Assembly: GCF_013179735.1 (NCBI RefSeq)
Contig: NZ_JABMEG010000001.1
Span: 3,038,001 to 3,102,000, forward strand
Direction: 5' to 3'
Length of the DNA stretch: 64,000 nucleotides
Origin: Permianibacter fluminis
GTDB lineage: Bacteria > Pseudomonadota > Gammaproteobacteria > Enterobacterales > Permianibacteraceae
Program-made: the position numbers and the translations under genes
Shown: one piece after another, positions 1 to 7,973 of the stretch
Position numbering within the stretch: the stretch's first letter is position 1
How the letters are laid out: the number at the start of each line of letters is the position of its first letter
The notes under the pieces: generated by a model
Seen by the model: the letters and a program-made list of their open reading frames with translations, nothing else
Databases searched by the model: none
Told to the model about the DNA's origin: nothing

Positions 1-2
1 AC

Positions 3-434
3 CCGATGGCAACTAACGAAAATGGTATTTACCTTACCGTCACCGGACTCAGCGCTGAACAGGGCGATGATGGCCAAGTCGGTCGCGGCAACCGCATGAA
101 CGGTTTGATCACGCCATGCCGGAGCATGTCACTGGAAGCGGTTGCCGGGAAAAATCCAGTCGCTCACGTAGGCAAATTGTACAACGCCGCCGCCAATGAG
201 CTGGCCACTGCCCTTGCCAAACTGGACCCGACCTTCGGTACGGTATCCGTGCAGATCCTGTCGACCATCGGCCGGCCGGTCGAAAAACCCAGTTTGATTG
301 CCATTGACATCGCCGGTCCGCCCCAGCTTCATGAGAAGAGCAGGCGTCAGATCGAGGCGGAAGTGCATCGACAGCTGCATTCCATTGCATCGCTATCGGA
401 TCGGTTGGCGAGCGGATTGATCCCTGCCTTCTAA
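3..434 (+). CDS. Archaeal-type S-adenosylmethionine synthetase, C-terminal part (5' end outside the window)
   Basis: The visible 143 codons carry the conserved block of the archaeal-type methionine adenosyltransferase family (AdoMet synthetase from ATP and methionine), including [18 protein letters not shown] and GLITP, then GKNP and HVGKLYN. This family is unrelated in sequence to ordinary bacterial MetK and is normally about 400 residues, so the frame must continue left of base 1; the ATG at base 6 is internal. It ends about 80 bp before an MFS exporter gene on the same strand, which suggests a dedicated SAM supply for a product that is exported (inference). The family call is firm; the biological role is open. 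Confidence 0.85.
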   Translation, partial: PMATNENGIYLTVTGLSAEQGDDGQVGRGNRMNGLITPCRSMSLEAVAGKNPVAHVGKLYNAAANELATALAKLDPTFGTVSVQILSTIGRPVEKPSLIAIDIAGPPQLHEKSRRQIEAEVHRQLHSIASLSDRLASGLIPAF

Positions 435-513
435 TGTCGAACGAGCGCCGCGCTCCCATTGCTGCAACTGCCACACGGAATCCCGAGCAGGGATAACATG
501 AGATACAGCCGCC

Positions 514-1788
514 ATGCTATTTGGAGTAGAACGCACGGAAGCCAAAATAGCACTCGCGCTTGTGCTTCTGGCAACATTCACCGTTACGCTGGGGTACGGC
601 GTGATCCTTCCCGTTGTACCCTTCTATCTACAGCATTTGGCGGAACATGGCGGTGCATTTTCCGTGTCGTGGCATACCGGCATTCTAACCGGCTTGTATT
701 CCTTTACCTTGTTTTTGTTTGCGCCGATGTGGGGAAAGCTGTCTGACCGCACCGGGCACTATCGGGTGCTGCTTTTCGGTCTTGGTGGCTTCAGCATTGG
801 CATGCTGTGGTTTGCATTATCTCCTAACCTGGCAAGCGCTTATGCCAGTCGTGCCGTTACGGGCTTTTGCGCCGCAGCCGTGTTGCCGACAACCTTGGCT
901 GCTGTGGTCACAGTCCGTGCAAGTGTTTCGCGCGCACGCGCTGTTGCCACGATCAATGCAGCCAATGCATTCGGATTCCTCGCCGGACCAGCTTTAGCGA
1001 GCGCATGGACATGGAATCCGCCGCTGCTACCATTTCTCCAGGGATGGTGGCCAACCGGCTTCAATGTCATGCCAATAATTGTTGTGGCACTGATTGGTTT
1101 TGCAACGAGTCTGGTGGTGGCGGTCTGGTGGCGAAACACCCCGGCATCACCTGCTGCAACAGAACCGACGCCCTCCAAAGATTCATCACCATCATTGGCG
1201 ACGATGCTCGCGATCACGTTTAGCTTGATGTTTGCACTTGGCAGTTTTGAGGTGAGCTACACGGTCCTGGCGCAGCAGAAATGGCAACTCGCTTCACAGC
1301 AGGTGGCGGGGATTTTTGTCGCGTGCAGCATCATCATGATCCTCGCTCAACTCTTTCTGTTCGCGCCATTGCTACAGCGATTTGGAGCCGCTGGATTGAC
1401 AATACCATCCGTATTTTTGGCCGCAGCGGGCATTGGCCTATTGCCGGAGGCGACCCAGTACGCTTGGCAAGTGAGCCTAGTTTCCTTGATCGCTCTGGGT
1501 ACTGGCTTGGCGGTACCGTCACTGGCGTACTCCATTTCGCTCGTGGCAAGCAACCGACAGGGCCATGCCTTTGGGCAACAGATCGCCGTCACCAGTCTTG
1601 GCCAAGCTCTGGGTGCTGGTATTGTCGGCGTTCTGTTCGATCGCAACACAGCCATGGCGTTATGGATGGCCGCGGGACTTCTTGTACTGGGAGCTGCCTG
1701 GTACGCGTTGCAATCAACCGTTTGGCGCACCGCCGACACCTTGGATGATATCGGTGCTCGTAGTGGGGAAGAGAAGAACCGGCAATAA
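514..1788 (+). CDS. MFS transporter, drug-efflux-like
   Basis: A 424-residue, very hydrophobic protein with about 12 membrane segments. The loop after the second segment (GKLSDRTGHYR) matches the major facilitator signature between helices 2 and 3, and the TetA-like DHA1 pattern of an N-terminal half rich in G, A and F follows. A hydrophilic central loop (PASPAATEPTPSKDSSP) joins the two six-helix halves. It probably exports a small molecule by proton antiport across the inner membrane. It lies between the archaeal-type SAM synthetase and a DUF6629 gene on the same strand with short gaps, consistent with one transcript. The substrate cannot be read from sequence. Confidence 0.85.
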   Translation: MLFGVERTEAKIALALVLLATFTVTLGYGVILPVVPFYLQHLAEHGGAFSVSWHTGILTGLYSFTLFLFAPMWGKLSDRTGHYRVLLFGLGGFSIGMLWFALSPNLASAYASRAVTGFCAAAVLPTTLAAVVTVRASVSRARAVATINAANAFGFLAGPALASAWTWNPPLLPFLQGWWPTGFNVMPIIVVALIGFATSLVVAVWWRNTPASPAATEPTPSKDSSPSLATMLAITFSLMFALGSFEVSYTVLAQQKWQLASQQVAGIFVACSIIMILAQLFLFAPLLQRFGAAGLTIPSVFLAAAGIGLLPEATQYAWQVSLVSLIALGTGLAVPSLAYSISLVASNRQGHAFGQQIAVTSLGQALGAGIVGVLFDRNTAMALWMAAGLLVLGAAWYALQSTVWRTADTLDDIGARSGEEKNRQ

Positions 1789-1797
1789 GGAGCAAAT

Positions 1798-2436
1798 ATG
1801 TGTTTTTCCGCAACCGCCAGTTTCACAGCCGGCGTAGCACTTTCGGTCATTGGCATTGCCACCCTTCGGCTAGTGAAACGACCGGCCGAGTTTCCGATGG
1901 CAATGATTCCGTTTTTGTTCTCGCTTCAACAGGTCTCGGAAGGATTAGTTTGGCTTAACCTGCAGCAGGCAACAACATTAGCCAGTGCCTGGTTGATTTT
2001 CTTCTATTCGCTGTTTTCACACGTCATCTGGCCTATCTTCGTGCCTTTCGCCGTGGGAAGGATTGAACTTGTGCCTTGGAGAAAAAAGGCACTATGGTTC
2101 TGTCAGCTCGTTGGCTGGCTGGTTGGATTGTATCTGTTATCTATCATTGTACGTTTTCCCGTGAAAGCAATTGTTCAGGGTGGCCATATCGCTTATGAAT
2201 CGCCACACTTCTATCTTGCGCAAGTTGTCACACTGTATCTCATAGCAACCTGTGTCAGCGGCCTCTTATCCAGTCATCGCTTCATCAGGGCATTTGGCGC
2301 CATGGCATTGGCAAGCTCTTTGGCCGCGTATGCCATTCATTCCACCACTTGGATCTCGGTGTGGTGCTTCTTCGCCGCCGTATTGAGTGCGGTTATATGG
2401 TGGCATTTCAGGAAAGCGTCCGCTGAGCATCGCTAA
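1798..2436 (+). CDS. DUF6629 family membrane protein
   Basis: A 212-residue integral membrane protein with about seven hydrophobic segments. It begins MCFSATASF, the hallmark N-terminus of the DUF6629 family, and has a QQVSEGLVWL motif in its second helix, also typical. The start is set by a strong AAGGAG site overlapping the stop region of the MFS gene 9 bp upstream, so the two are almost certainly co-transcribed. No enzymatic role is known for the family. Confidence 0.85.
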   Translation: MCFSATASFTAGVALSVIGIATLRLVKRPAEFPMAMIPFLFSLQQVSEGLVWLNLQQATTLASAWLIFFYSLFSHVIWPIFVPFAVGRIELVPWRKKALWFCQLVGWLVGLYLLSIIVRFPVKAIVQGGHIAYESPHFYLAQVVTLYLIATCVSGLLSSHRFIRAFGAMALASSLAAYAIHSTTWISVWCFFAAVLSAVIWWHFRKASAEHR

Positions 2437-2472
2437 AACGTCGTCACTGAATATTTCGCAGGAGTGCGAATA

Positions 2473-2622
2473 ATGACGAACCACGAGGCATCCTATGTGC
2501 ACGAATGTCTATTGAATGAAGCAATCGCGTCCATAGTCTCTTATGGCTGCTACTGGAATGATTCTATATCCAGAACGTATCGGAGCACTCTCATCAAGAC
2601 CCTTGCAGAGGACAAGAAGTAG
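2473..2622 (+). CDS. Possible small protein, 49 aa
   Basis: A short ORF starting with ATG and preceded by AGGAG at 9 bp spacing, on the same strand and 36 bp after the DUF6629 gene, followed by an intrinsic terminator about 50 bp downstream. The product is soluble, begins MTNHEASYVHECLLNEA and ends in lysines. I recognise no family. Position between a coding operon and its terminator plus the good ribosome site are the only support. Confidence 0.4.
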   Translation: MTNHEASYVHECLLNEAIASIVSYGCYWNDSISRTYRSTLIKTLAEDKK

Positions 2623-2670
2623 CGCGGTTTTGCCGTGGGAAACGATCTCCTCATTCCCTCGGACTCAGAC

Positions 2671-2693
2671 GGGCGCCTTGGCGCCCTTTTTTT
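2671..2693 (+). terminator. Rho-independent terminator
   Basis: A GC-rich hairpin (GGGCGC, loop CTTG, GCGCCC) runs straight into seven T residues. It ends the plus-strand SAM synthetase/MFS/DUF6629 transcript and separates it from the convergent mer genes. Confidence 0.85.
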
Positions 2694-2723
2694 GAGTGCT
2701 GAGATCATAAGTACGCATTTGCA

Positions 2724-2939
2724 CTATGTGCAGCAATGCTTGCCATGCTGCTGCACCGGTGGACACGGCACGCTGCCGTAGGAGCAGTACACGCAGCAGT
2801 CGCCGGGTTTGGGTTTGAGCACCGTGTGGCAGTGTTCGCACTCGTAAAACCATTGGCAGGCATCGGTCGGCATTCGCTCAGCCTTGGTATGGCCGCAGTG
2901 CGGACAACTCAGTGTTGAGTCGAGGATGACTGCATTCAT
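2724..2939 (-). CDS. GDCCVxC domain protein of the mer locus
   Basis: A 71-residue cysteine-rich protein. It has an N-terminal CPHCGH zinc-ribbon half, CEHCH in the middle, and the motif GDCCVYCSYG that defines the GDCCVxC (seleno)protein family, members of which sit beside mercury transport genes. Here the motif is all cysteine; no in-frame TGA is involved. The start overlaps the merP stop in an ATGA arrangement, so translation is coupled. It probably binds Hg(II) or another thiophilic metal in the cytoplasm (inference). Confidence 0.8.
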   Translation of the reverse strand: MNAVILDSTLSCPHCGHTKAERMPTDACQWFYECEHCHTVLKPKPGDCCVYCSYGSVPCPPVQQHGKHCCT

Positions 2940-3232
2940 TGCTGTGGCGCTTTGAGCGTTGAGGGGTAACCGACGTCGGCCGTAGCTTTGATCAGCGCCT
3001 CGATAGTGGTTTTGCTGTCGTCATATTTCACCACCGCCTCCTTGGGCTCCCAGCTAACCGTAGCGGTCAGCACACCGTCCACCTTGTTGAGGGCTTTCTT
3101 GACCGTAATAGGGCAAGTGACACAGGTCATGCTTGGTACCGACAGCGTGACGGTTTGGCTGGCGGCATAGACCGGGTTCGTCACGGCTGCGGCCGAACTG
3201 AGAGCCATGATGGCAATCAACCAACGTTTCAT
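2936..3232 (-). CDS. merP: Periplasmic mercury-binding protein MerP
   Basis: A 98-residue protein: signal peptide to about residue 24 (VYAA), then a heavy-metal-associated fold. The Hg(II) ligands are Cys37 and Cys40 in SMTCVTCPIT, where most MerP have GMTC. MerP scavenges Hg(II) in the periplasm and hands it to MerT. An AGGAG site lies 8 bp upstream, and the gene follows merT closely. Confidence 0.9.
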   Translation of the reverse strand: MKRWLIAIMALSSAAAVTNPVYAASQTVTLSVPSMTCVTCPITVKKALNKVDGVLTATVSWEPKEAVVKYDDSKTTIEALIKATADVGYPSTLKAPQQ

Positions 3233-3248
3233 GAACAGACTCCTGGGC

Positions 3249-3599
3249 TCAATAGAAAAGTGGGGCGAGATAGGGGTAACCGAAGGCGATCACTACCAGC
3301 AGTGCGACAACCCAGAATAGGAACCGGTAGCGAGCGCGCATCGGTGGTGTGGCACATATGTCGCCGGGAGCGCAAGTCGTCGCTGGTCTGAAAATGCGCC
3401 GCCAGGCGAAGGCCATCGCCACCACTGCAACGGCCAGCAAATAGGGTCGATACGGTTCCAACACTGCCAAGTTGCCGATCCAGGCGCCGCTGAATCCGAG
3501 CGTAACCAGCACCAGCGGTCCCAGACAGCAACTGGAGGCCAGGATGGCAGCCACGCCACCAACGGCTAAAGCGCCACGTCCGGGGCCATGTTTCGGCAT
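3249..3599 (-). CDS. merT: Mercuric transport protein MerT
   Basis: A 116-residue inner-membrane protein with three hydrophobic segments. The two cysteine pairs fall at the positions known for MerT: Cys24-Cys25 in the first helix (SSCCLGP) and Cys76/Cys82 in the cytoplasmic loop. It takes Hg(II) from MerP into the cytoplasm. The ATG at 3599 is preferred to the TTG one codon earlier. Transcription comes from the MerR-controlled promoter just upstream. No mercuric reductase follows, which is odd for an importer. Confidence 0.92.
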   Translation of the reverse strand: MPKHGPGRGALAVGGVAAILASSCCLGPLVLVTLGFSGAWIGNLAVLEPYRPYLLAVAVVAMAFAWRRIFRPATTCAPGDICATPPMRARYRFLFWVVALLVVIAFGYPYLAPLFY

Positions 3600-3632
3600 C
3601 AACAGCTCTTTCTTGTTTGCGGAAATGCGTTA

Positions 3633-3663
3633 ACCTTAGCTCCGTACTCAAGTACGGAGTCAA
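3633..3663 (-). promoter_or_regulatory. MerR-regulated merT promoter and operator
   Basis: On the minus strand: -35 TTGACT (3658-3663), a 19-bp spacer, and -10 TAAGGT (3633-3638). The spacer contains the dyad CCGTACT-TG-AGTACGG (3642-3657). The overlong 19-bp spacer is the hallmark of promoters that MerR untwists when Hg(II) binds. The same site lies just 5' of merR, so it should also autorepress merR. Confidence 0.95.
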
Positions 3664-3667
3664 GCAC

Positions 3668-4084
3668 ATGCGGGAGCCTACAGAAAGCCTGACCATCGGC
3701 GCGCTGGCGAAAGCCGCCGAGGTTGGTGTCGAAACCATCCGCTTCTATCAACGCAAAGCACTATTGCCCGAACCGGACAGGCCGGTGCGTGGCATTCGGC
3801 GCTACAGTGGAGTCGAGGTCGAGCGGGTGCGTTTTATCAAGTCGGCGCAGCGGCTCGGTTTCAGTCTCGACGAGGTTGCCGAATTGCTGCGGCTGGAAGA
3901 AGGTACCCACTGCGAGGAAGCTCGCCAGCTGGCCGAACGCAAGCTTGATAACGTGCGGCGCAAACTCGCCGATCTGACGCGGCTGGCTTCGGTATTGGTG
4001 ACCTTGATCAATCAGTGTGGAAGCGCGGGGGCTCAGGTCAAGTGTCCGCTGATTGCGTCGCTACATCAGGGTGAACACGCCTGA
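3668..4084 (+). CDS. merR: Mercury-responsive regulator MerR
   Basis: A 138-residue MerR-family protein. The helix-turn-helix lies at residues 9-45 and a long dimerisation helix follows. Cys82, Cys117 and Cys126, the three Hg(II) ligands of Tn501 MerR, are at exactly the same numbers here. I chose the ATG at 3668 because an earlier ATG at 3617 would place the start inside the merT promoter; GGAG lies 8 bp upstream. It diverges from merTP and should repress without, and activate with, Hg(II). Confidence 0.95.
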   Translation: MREPTESLTIGALAKAAEVGVETIRFYQRKALLPEPDRPVRGIRRYSGVEVERVRFIKSAQRLGFSLDEVAELLRLEEGTHCEEARQLAERKLDNVRRKLADLTRLASVLVTLINQCGSAGAQVKCPLIASLHQGEHA

Positions 4085-4326
4085 CAATGACGTGTTAGAC
4101 ATCTGTCATTATTGCCGATAGTTACCGTGGAAACCGCTGTTTTCGCCTGAATCCCGAGCAACCCGAATCTTGAGATGCCCCAAACACTGCTGTTGCGGGC
4201 GGGGAGCGCCTGGCTAGCTGACTAGTTGATTATTTTTTGAATCTTCATCCACAGCTTCGGCAATTAGGTGCAATTAGCAGAGCTTGCCTAATTCATGAGT
4301 CTTTGGCGCTGGTCGTTCGCAATGAT

Positions 4327-4523
4327 ACAAATTTACTTCGTGAACATTTTTGGCTCAGTCACCTTAGGTTTCGCGGGGCTCGGAGCATGCTAAGGTTGTG
4401 TTACAGCATGTAAGAGCATGAATTCGTGGAGGATTTTTCATTAAACATGCGGCGCGTCGGTGAGGGTAACAACGCTGGTGCTGGGACAAATTTACTTCGC
4501 ATGTTGGTACAAAATTACTTCCG
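4327..4523. repeat. Three direct copies of ACAAATTTACTTCG
   Basis: Identical copies at 4327-4340 and 4486-4499, and a third, imperfect copy (ACAAAATTACTTCCG) at 4509-4523. Repeated short motifs near one end are typical of transposase-binding ends of some insertion sequences (family knowledge), but the element itself is not recognisable here. Confidence 0.6.
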
Positions 4524-4552
4524 TGGACAGGGGAATCGGCCTAATCCGAGCC

Positions 4553-4588
4553 TTGCCGGATATGTTATTTAACATAATATACATTATG
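4553..4588 (+). promoter_or_regulatory. Candidate promoter with overlapping palindromes
   Basis: TTGCCG (4553-4558), a 16-bp spacer and TAATAT (4575-4580) resemble a sigma-70 promoter. Two overlapping dyads lie across it: TATGTTA-TT-TAACATA (4561-4576) and CATAAT-ATAC-ATTATG (4573-4588). They could bind a repressor. It would drive the binding-protein gene starting at 4678. Confidence 0.35.
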
Positions 4589-4677
4589 CGCCATCTAATG
4601 GATGCCGCACGGGGCAGGATTTTCCTGACCTAGACTTGGCAAAAGCCGCTTTTCACGTGCCAAAGCTGGTAGCCCAG

Positions 4678-5547
4678 ATGCCGCGATGCGCGCCATACCT
4701 CATCCCAGTCTGCTGCGCATTGCTGCTGCAGTGGCTGCCGTTGCCGGCGCTGGCTGATCCCAAGCTGGTCATCTATCCCGGCGATGCCCCGCGGTATGCC
4801 GAGTACATCGAGCTGCTGCGCACGGCGCTGGACCGCACGTCGACAGACTACGGACCGTATGTTCTGAAACCGGCCGATCAGGACATGAACGAAGCCCGGT
4901 TTCTGGTTGAAGCGCGTTCCGGGACGTTAATCAACGTGGTCTGGAGCGCCACCTCAATCGAAAAGGAAAAAACGCTGTTGCCGGTACGCATACCGCTGGA
5001 AAAAGGTTTGCTGGGCTATCGCATTGGCCTGATTCGGGCTGGCAGCCAGGCGCGGTTTGACCAAGTCAAGACAGCTCAGGATCTGTTGCCATTCGAGTTC
5101 GGTCTGGGACCCGGCTGGGGTGACATCGACGTTTACCAAGCCGCCGGATTCAAGGTCCAGCTGGCGCCATACGAAGAATTGTTTGCCATGACGGCATTTG
5201 GCCGCTTTGATTATTTTTCACGCGGCGTCAACGAAGTGTTTGCCGAATTTGATGTTCGCCAGTCGCAAACACCCAACTTGGAGATCGAGCAGGGCATATT
5301 GCTGCACTACCCCTACCCCTTTTATTTCTTTGTCACGCCGACCGACCCGAAACTTGCCGAGCGCATCGAGCGCGGCTTGCAACGCATGCTGGCGGACGGC
5401 AGCTTTGACCTCATCTTTCACAAATACAATAACGCCGCCATCAAGCGCGCCAACTTCAGCAAGCGACGGCTGATTGAGTTGCCAAATCGCAATCTGCCAC
5501 CGCAAACGCCGCTCAGGGACGCCAGGCTTTGGTACCGACCGAGATAG
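4678..5547 (+). CDS. Periplasmic solute-binding-like protein (SBP family 3)
   Basis: A 289-residue protein with a signal peptide (hydrophobic run PVCCALLLQWLPLP, likely cut after ALA near residue 26). The mature part has the layout of an amino-acid-type substrate-binding protein: an early YPGDAPRY strand, a KTAQDLLPFEFGLGPGWGD hinge region and a late DPKLAERIERGL block. No ABC permease or ATPase is adjacent. Orphan proteins of this kind are common in gammaproteobacteria and may act as sensors. I prefer the ATG at 4678, just before the signal peptide, to a TTG at 4636. Confidence 0.7.
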   Translation: MPRCAPYLIPVCCALLLQWLPLPALADPKLVIYPGDAPRYAEYIELLRTALDRTSTDYGPYVLKPADQDMNEARFLVEARSGTLINVVWSATSIEKEKTLLPVRIPLEKGLLGYRIGLIRAGSQARFDQVKTAQDLLPFEFGLGPGWGDIDVYQAAGFKVQLAPYEELFAMTAFGRFDYFSRGVNEVFAEFDVRQSQTPNLEIEQGILLHYPYPFYFFVTPTDPKLAERIERGLQRMLADGSFDLIFHKYNNAAIKRANFSKRRLIELPNRNLPPQTPLRDARLWYRPR

Positions 5548-5682
5548 CCTGTTGGTTTCAAAATTTAATCAGAACGTTGGGGGATTCATGATCCGCCACT
5601 TCTTCCATGCATCGCGTCGCAGGGTGCGCCATGACGCACTCTACGCCAACAAAATATGGAATCGCGTCTTGCGCAGCCCGGC

Positions 5683-6537
5683 TTAATTTCCCACCTGCAG
5701 CTCAGTCAGCAAACCATCTTGCAACCAGGTCTTGAGCAAAGCGGCGGCACGGAATGCCACGGTCTCGGCATCATGGAACGGCAAGATGGCTTCACACAGT
5801 TCGGCAAAATTGCCACCGCGTTTCATCAGTTGCAGCGCCAGCGCTTCGTCGGCCGCCAGGCTGCGAAAATGGCTGCTGAGATCATGGCCGCGCCAAATCA
5901 GGCAGCAAATCTCGGTCGGCAACGGCTGTGTCGCCGCGTCAGGAATTGCCTCGGGAGTTGCTTCGAAAATGGTCTCGGGAATGGTTTCGGGAATAGTTTC
6001 GGAAATCGCCTCGCCAGTTTCCAGCTTGGGTTTGCGCCACAAGGCGGCAATGTTGAACCGGCTGGCCAGGCACTGCACTGACGGGTGCCAGGCCAAGCGC
6101 AACGTCGGCCATTGCTCCGGCGGCACTTGCGCCATGTCGGCAAGACCCACCAGCGGGTAATCCGGCGCATCAAACGCATCGCAGAACGCCCATTCAAACC
6201 GCGCCAGATCCGGCAGCCATGGCTGCCGTTGACAAACCTCTTGTTGAGTCAAAAACTCGGCAAACGACTGGCCGAAAAAACGCAGCGTGAACGATTGTGA
6301 TGGGTGTTGGGCAATATAGGCTTCAAACACCGGCGCCGCGTCATCCGCCAGCCAGGTCGTCACTGCCGGAAAATCCACCTGCAAGACCTGGCGCAAACGG
6401 GCGTAATAGGCATTGCGATAAATCGCCATGCGGGCGGTATTGTCGAGCGTTGGCGTGCTTTGAATATGCGGCAGTATCGCATCGCTACCACTCAACATAT
6501 GCGCCTGAAACGCCGCTTGCAGCTCGGCCAGTCTCAT
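5683..6537 (-). CDS. bufC: BufC-type (DUF2063) partner protein of the BufA2 bufferin locus
   Basis: A 284-residue protein with the N-terminal HvfC/BufC (DUF2063) domain: the block YRNAYYARLRQVLQVDFPAV is diagnostic. Such proteins act with the DUF692 iron enzyme BufB in modifying the cysteine-rich precursor. Residues about 175-200 form a 4-residue repeat (ETIP and variants) encoded by six 12-bp units, a linker to the C-terminal half. The start overlaps the bufB stop in ATGA, so the two are translationally coupled. No DoxX gene (bufD) follows, unlike the second locus at 22-25 kb. Confidence 0.85.
   Translation of the reverse strand: MRLAELQAAFQAHMLSGSDAILPHIQSTPTLDNTARMAIYRNAYYARLRQVLQVDFPAVTTWLADDAAPVFEAYIAQHPSQSFTLRFFGQSFAEFLTQQEVCQRQPWLPDLARFEWAFCDAFDAPDYPLVGLADMAQVPPEQWPTLRLAWHPSVQCLASRFNIAALWRKPKLETGEAISETIPETIPETIFEATPEAIPDAATQPLPTEICCLIWRGHDLSSHFRSLAADEALALQLMKRGGNFAELCEAILPFHDAETVAFRAAALLKTWLQDGLLTELQVGN
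5942..6013. repeat. Six 12-bp tandem repeats within bufC
   Basis: Consecutive units such as GGAATTGCCTCG, GGAGTTGCTTCG and GGAATGGTTTCG. They encode the E-T-I-P linker repeats of the BufC protein on the minus strand. Confidence 0.85.
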
Positions 6538-7370
6538 GCTGCCTCCCGGCGCAATGACTCACCAATGTCCCGGGCCATCTGCAGCTCGGCCATCAAGTCG
6601 GCGAACGGCGGAAACTCGTCGTCACGCTCAATCATGGTACTGACCGGACCAAAGGTGCGCCAGGCTTCGCGATACAACTGCCAGACCGGATCGCAAATGG
6701 CGTGATCATGGGTGTCGATCAAATAGTCGCCATAGTCCGAGTGGCCCGCCAAATGAAATTGTTTGACCCGTGCTGCCGGCACTCCACGGATAAAATCCAG
6801 CGGATCAAATTGGTGATTGACGCTGCTGACATAGACATTGTTGATGTCGAACAGCAACCAGCAATCCGCTGCCGTCACTACCTCGCTCAGAAACTCCCAC
6901 TCGGTCATCTCCGACTGCTGAAACGCTGCGTAGCTGGAGACATTTTCAATAAGAATGCGGCGGCCTAAGACATCTTGTACGTGTTGTATCCGCTCAGCGA
7001 TGTGCTGCGCCGCAGCCTTGGTATACGGTAAGGGCAGCAGATCATGCGTGTTGCTGCCGCCATGCCCGGTCCAGCACAAATGGTCCGACACCCACATCGG
7101 CTCAATGCGGTCGGCCAAGGCCTTCAGTTTTTGCAAATAATCGGTATTCAGCGGCGCGCTGCCACCAATGGACAATGAGACGCCATGCATGGCGACGGGA
7201 TAGCGCTGCCGTATCCGCGACAACACTGCCAAGGGTTTGCCGCCGGGCACCAAATAGTTTTCGGTGAGGATTTCAAACCAATCAATGGCGTGCTCACCAT
7301 TCAGGATGTCATCAACATACGGTGGCCGCAGGCCCAGCCCGTAACCATAGAAAGGCACCGATTCCGCCAT
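6534..7370 (-). CDS. bufB: BufB-type DUF692 multinuclear iron enzyme
   Basis: A 278-residue DUF692 protein of the MbnB/TglH/BufB class. These TIM-barrel enzymes use an Fe cluster to oxidise cysteines in a precursor peptide. Metal-site blocks are visible: HGVSLSIG, SDHLCWTGHGG, ILIENVSSY, LFDINNVYVS, FHLAGH and THDHAI. I chose ATG 7370, with GGAG 6-7 bp upstream. An in-frame GTG at 7427 would add 19 residues made of a 5-residue repeat encoded by 15-bp tandem repeats. It sits between bufA2 and bufC. Confidence 0.88.
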   Translation of the reverse strand: MAESVPFYGYGLGLRPPYVDDILNGEHAIDWFEILTENYLVPGGKPLAVLSRIRQRYPVAMHGVSLSIGGSAPLNTDYLQKLKALADRIEPMWVSDHLCWTGHGGSNTHDLLPLPYTKAAAQHIAERIQHVQDVLGRRILIENVSSYAAFQQSEMTEWEFLSEVVTAADCWLLFDINNVYVSSVNHQFDPLDFIRGVPAARVKQFHLAGHSDYGDYLIDTHDHAICDPVWQLYREAWRTFGPVSTMIERDDEFPPFADLMAELQMARDIGESLRREAA

Positions 7371-7428
7371 ACCCTGCTCCGCCAATCCCTGTTTTATCAA
7401 AACCAGCTCTACCAAAATCTGCTCCACC
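7369..7428. repeat. 15-bp tandem repeat cluster A (four units)
   Basis: Units ATACCCTGCTCCGCC, AATCCCTGTTTTATC, AAAACCAGCTCTACC and AAAATCTGCTCCACC lie directly upstream of and touching the bufB start. They are related to the clusters near 15.1, 32.3 and 51.5 kb. Confidence 0.75.
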
Positions 7429-7506
7429 AGACATTAATAATGTGCTGATCAAGTCAGAGTTTACAAACAGGCTGCAACACCGGCAAAAGCGCCCAAATCG
7501 CAGACA

Positions 7507-7543
7507 AACGAAAACGGGGTGTTGAATTCACCCCGTTTTCGTT
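7507..7543 (-). terminator. Strong hairpin between bufA2 and bufB (terminator or attenuator)
   Basis: A perfect 15-bp stem (AACGAAAACGGGGTG with its complement, 7-base loop) lies 10 bp after the bufA2 stop. On the minus strand the descending arm ends GTTTTCGTTTG, a partial U tract. Leaky termination here would give much more bufA2 than bufBC message, as a precursor needs over its enzymes (inference). Confidence 0.75.
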
Positions 7544-7553
7544 ATGACCTGGC

Positions 7554-7826
7554 TCAGTTTTTCTTTTCTTCTTTCTTCATCATGACTTTGCCGCCCTTGT
7601 CGGTGCAGTCTTTTTCCGACTTTTCCTGGACCCAACCCTGGCCTTTGCACTCACCATGGCCTTTGCAGGCATTTTTGTCGGTCTTGCAGTCATTGTGGCC
7701 TTTGCAGGCATTGACGCCCCAACACTGAACGCCCATGTCCTTGTCGCTGGCCTGAACGGCCGGAACAACGGCGAACATGCCGGCAGCGGCGATGGCAAAT
7801 GCTGCAGCACTGGTCTTGTTGATCAT
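7554..7826 (-). CDS. bufA2: BufA2-type bufferin precursor (cysteine-rich metallophore)
   Basis: A 90-residue secreted protein. The signal peptide ends at about VQA (residue 26). The core has six cysteines (35, 41, 47, 54, 60, 74) and two near-identical repeats, NACKGHNDCK and NACKGHGECK, typical of BufA2. The C-terminus is lysine- and glutamate-rich. BufB and BufC, encoded downstream, modify cysteines in such peptides, and the product chelates copper or a similar metal in the periplasm (family knowledge). AAGGAAG before the ATG at 7826 sets this start rather than a longer frame. Confidence 0.85.
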   Translation of the reverse strand: MINKTSAAAFAIAAAGMFAVVPAVQASDKDMGVQCWGVNACKGHNDCKTDKNACKGHGECKGQGWVQEKSEKDCTDKGGKVMMKKEEKKN

Positions 7827-7973
7827 ATGCGTCTTCCTTTTGTCTGAGAGCGGGCACAACGGCCCGCGAGAACAATGTCATCCAACCCCGCTGCTTCAAG
7901 CCTGCTGCTCCAATCCACTGAGCAAGTCGAATCGACAACCGGAGGCCCACGCTGGCAAGCGTGGCCGCAGTTT

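Larger units (their letters stand above)
4085..4635. other. Non-coding interval of about 550 bp after merR
   Basis: I see no convincing gene here. It is more AT-rich than its surroundings and holds three copies of a short direct repeat (listed separately) and a palindromic AT-rich stretch near its right end. It may be the scar of an insertion element, but no transposase remnant is readable. Confidence 0.5.

Noticed and set aside
3617-3667. Longer MerR starting at 3617
   Set aside because: This would translate through the merT -10/-35 operator region, and the canonical cysteine numbering fits only the start at 3668.
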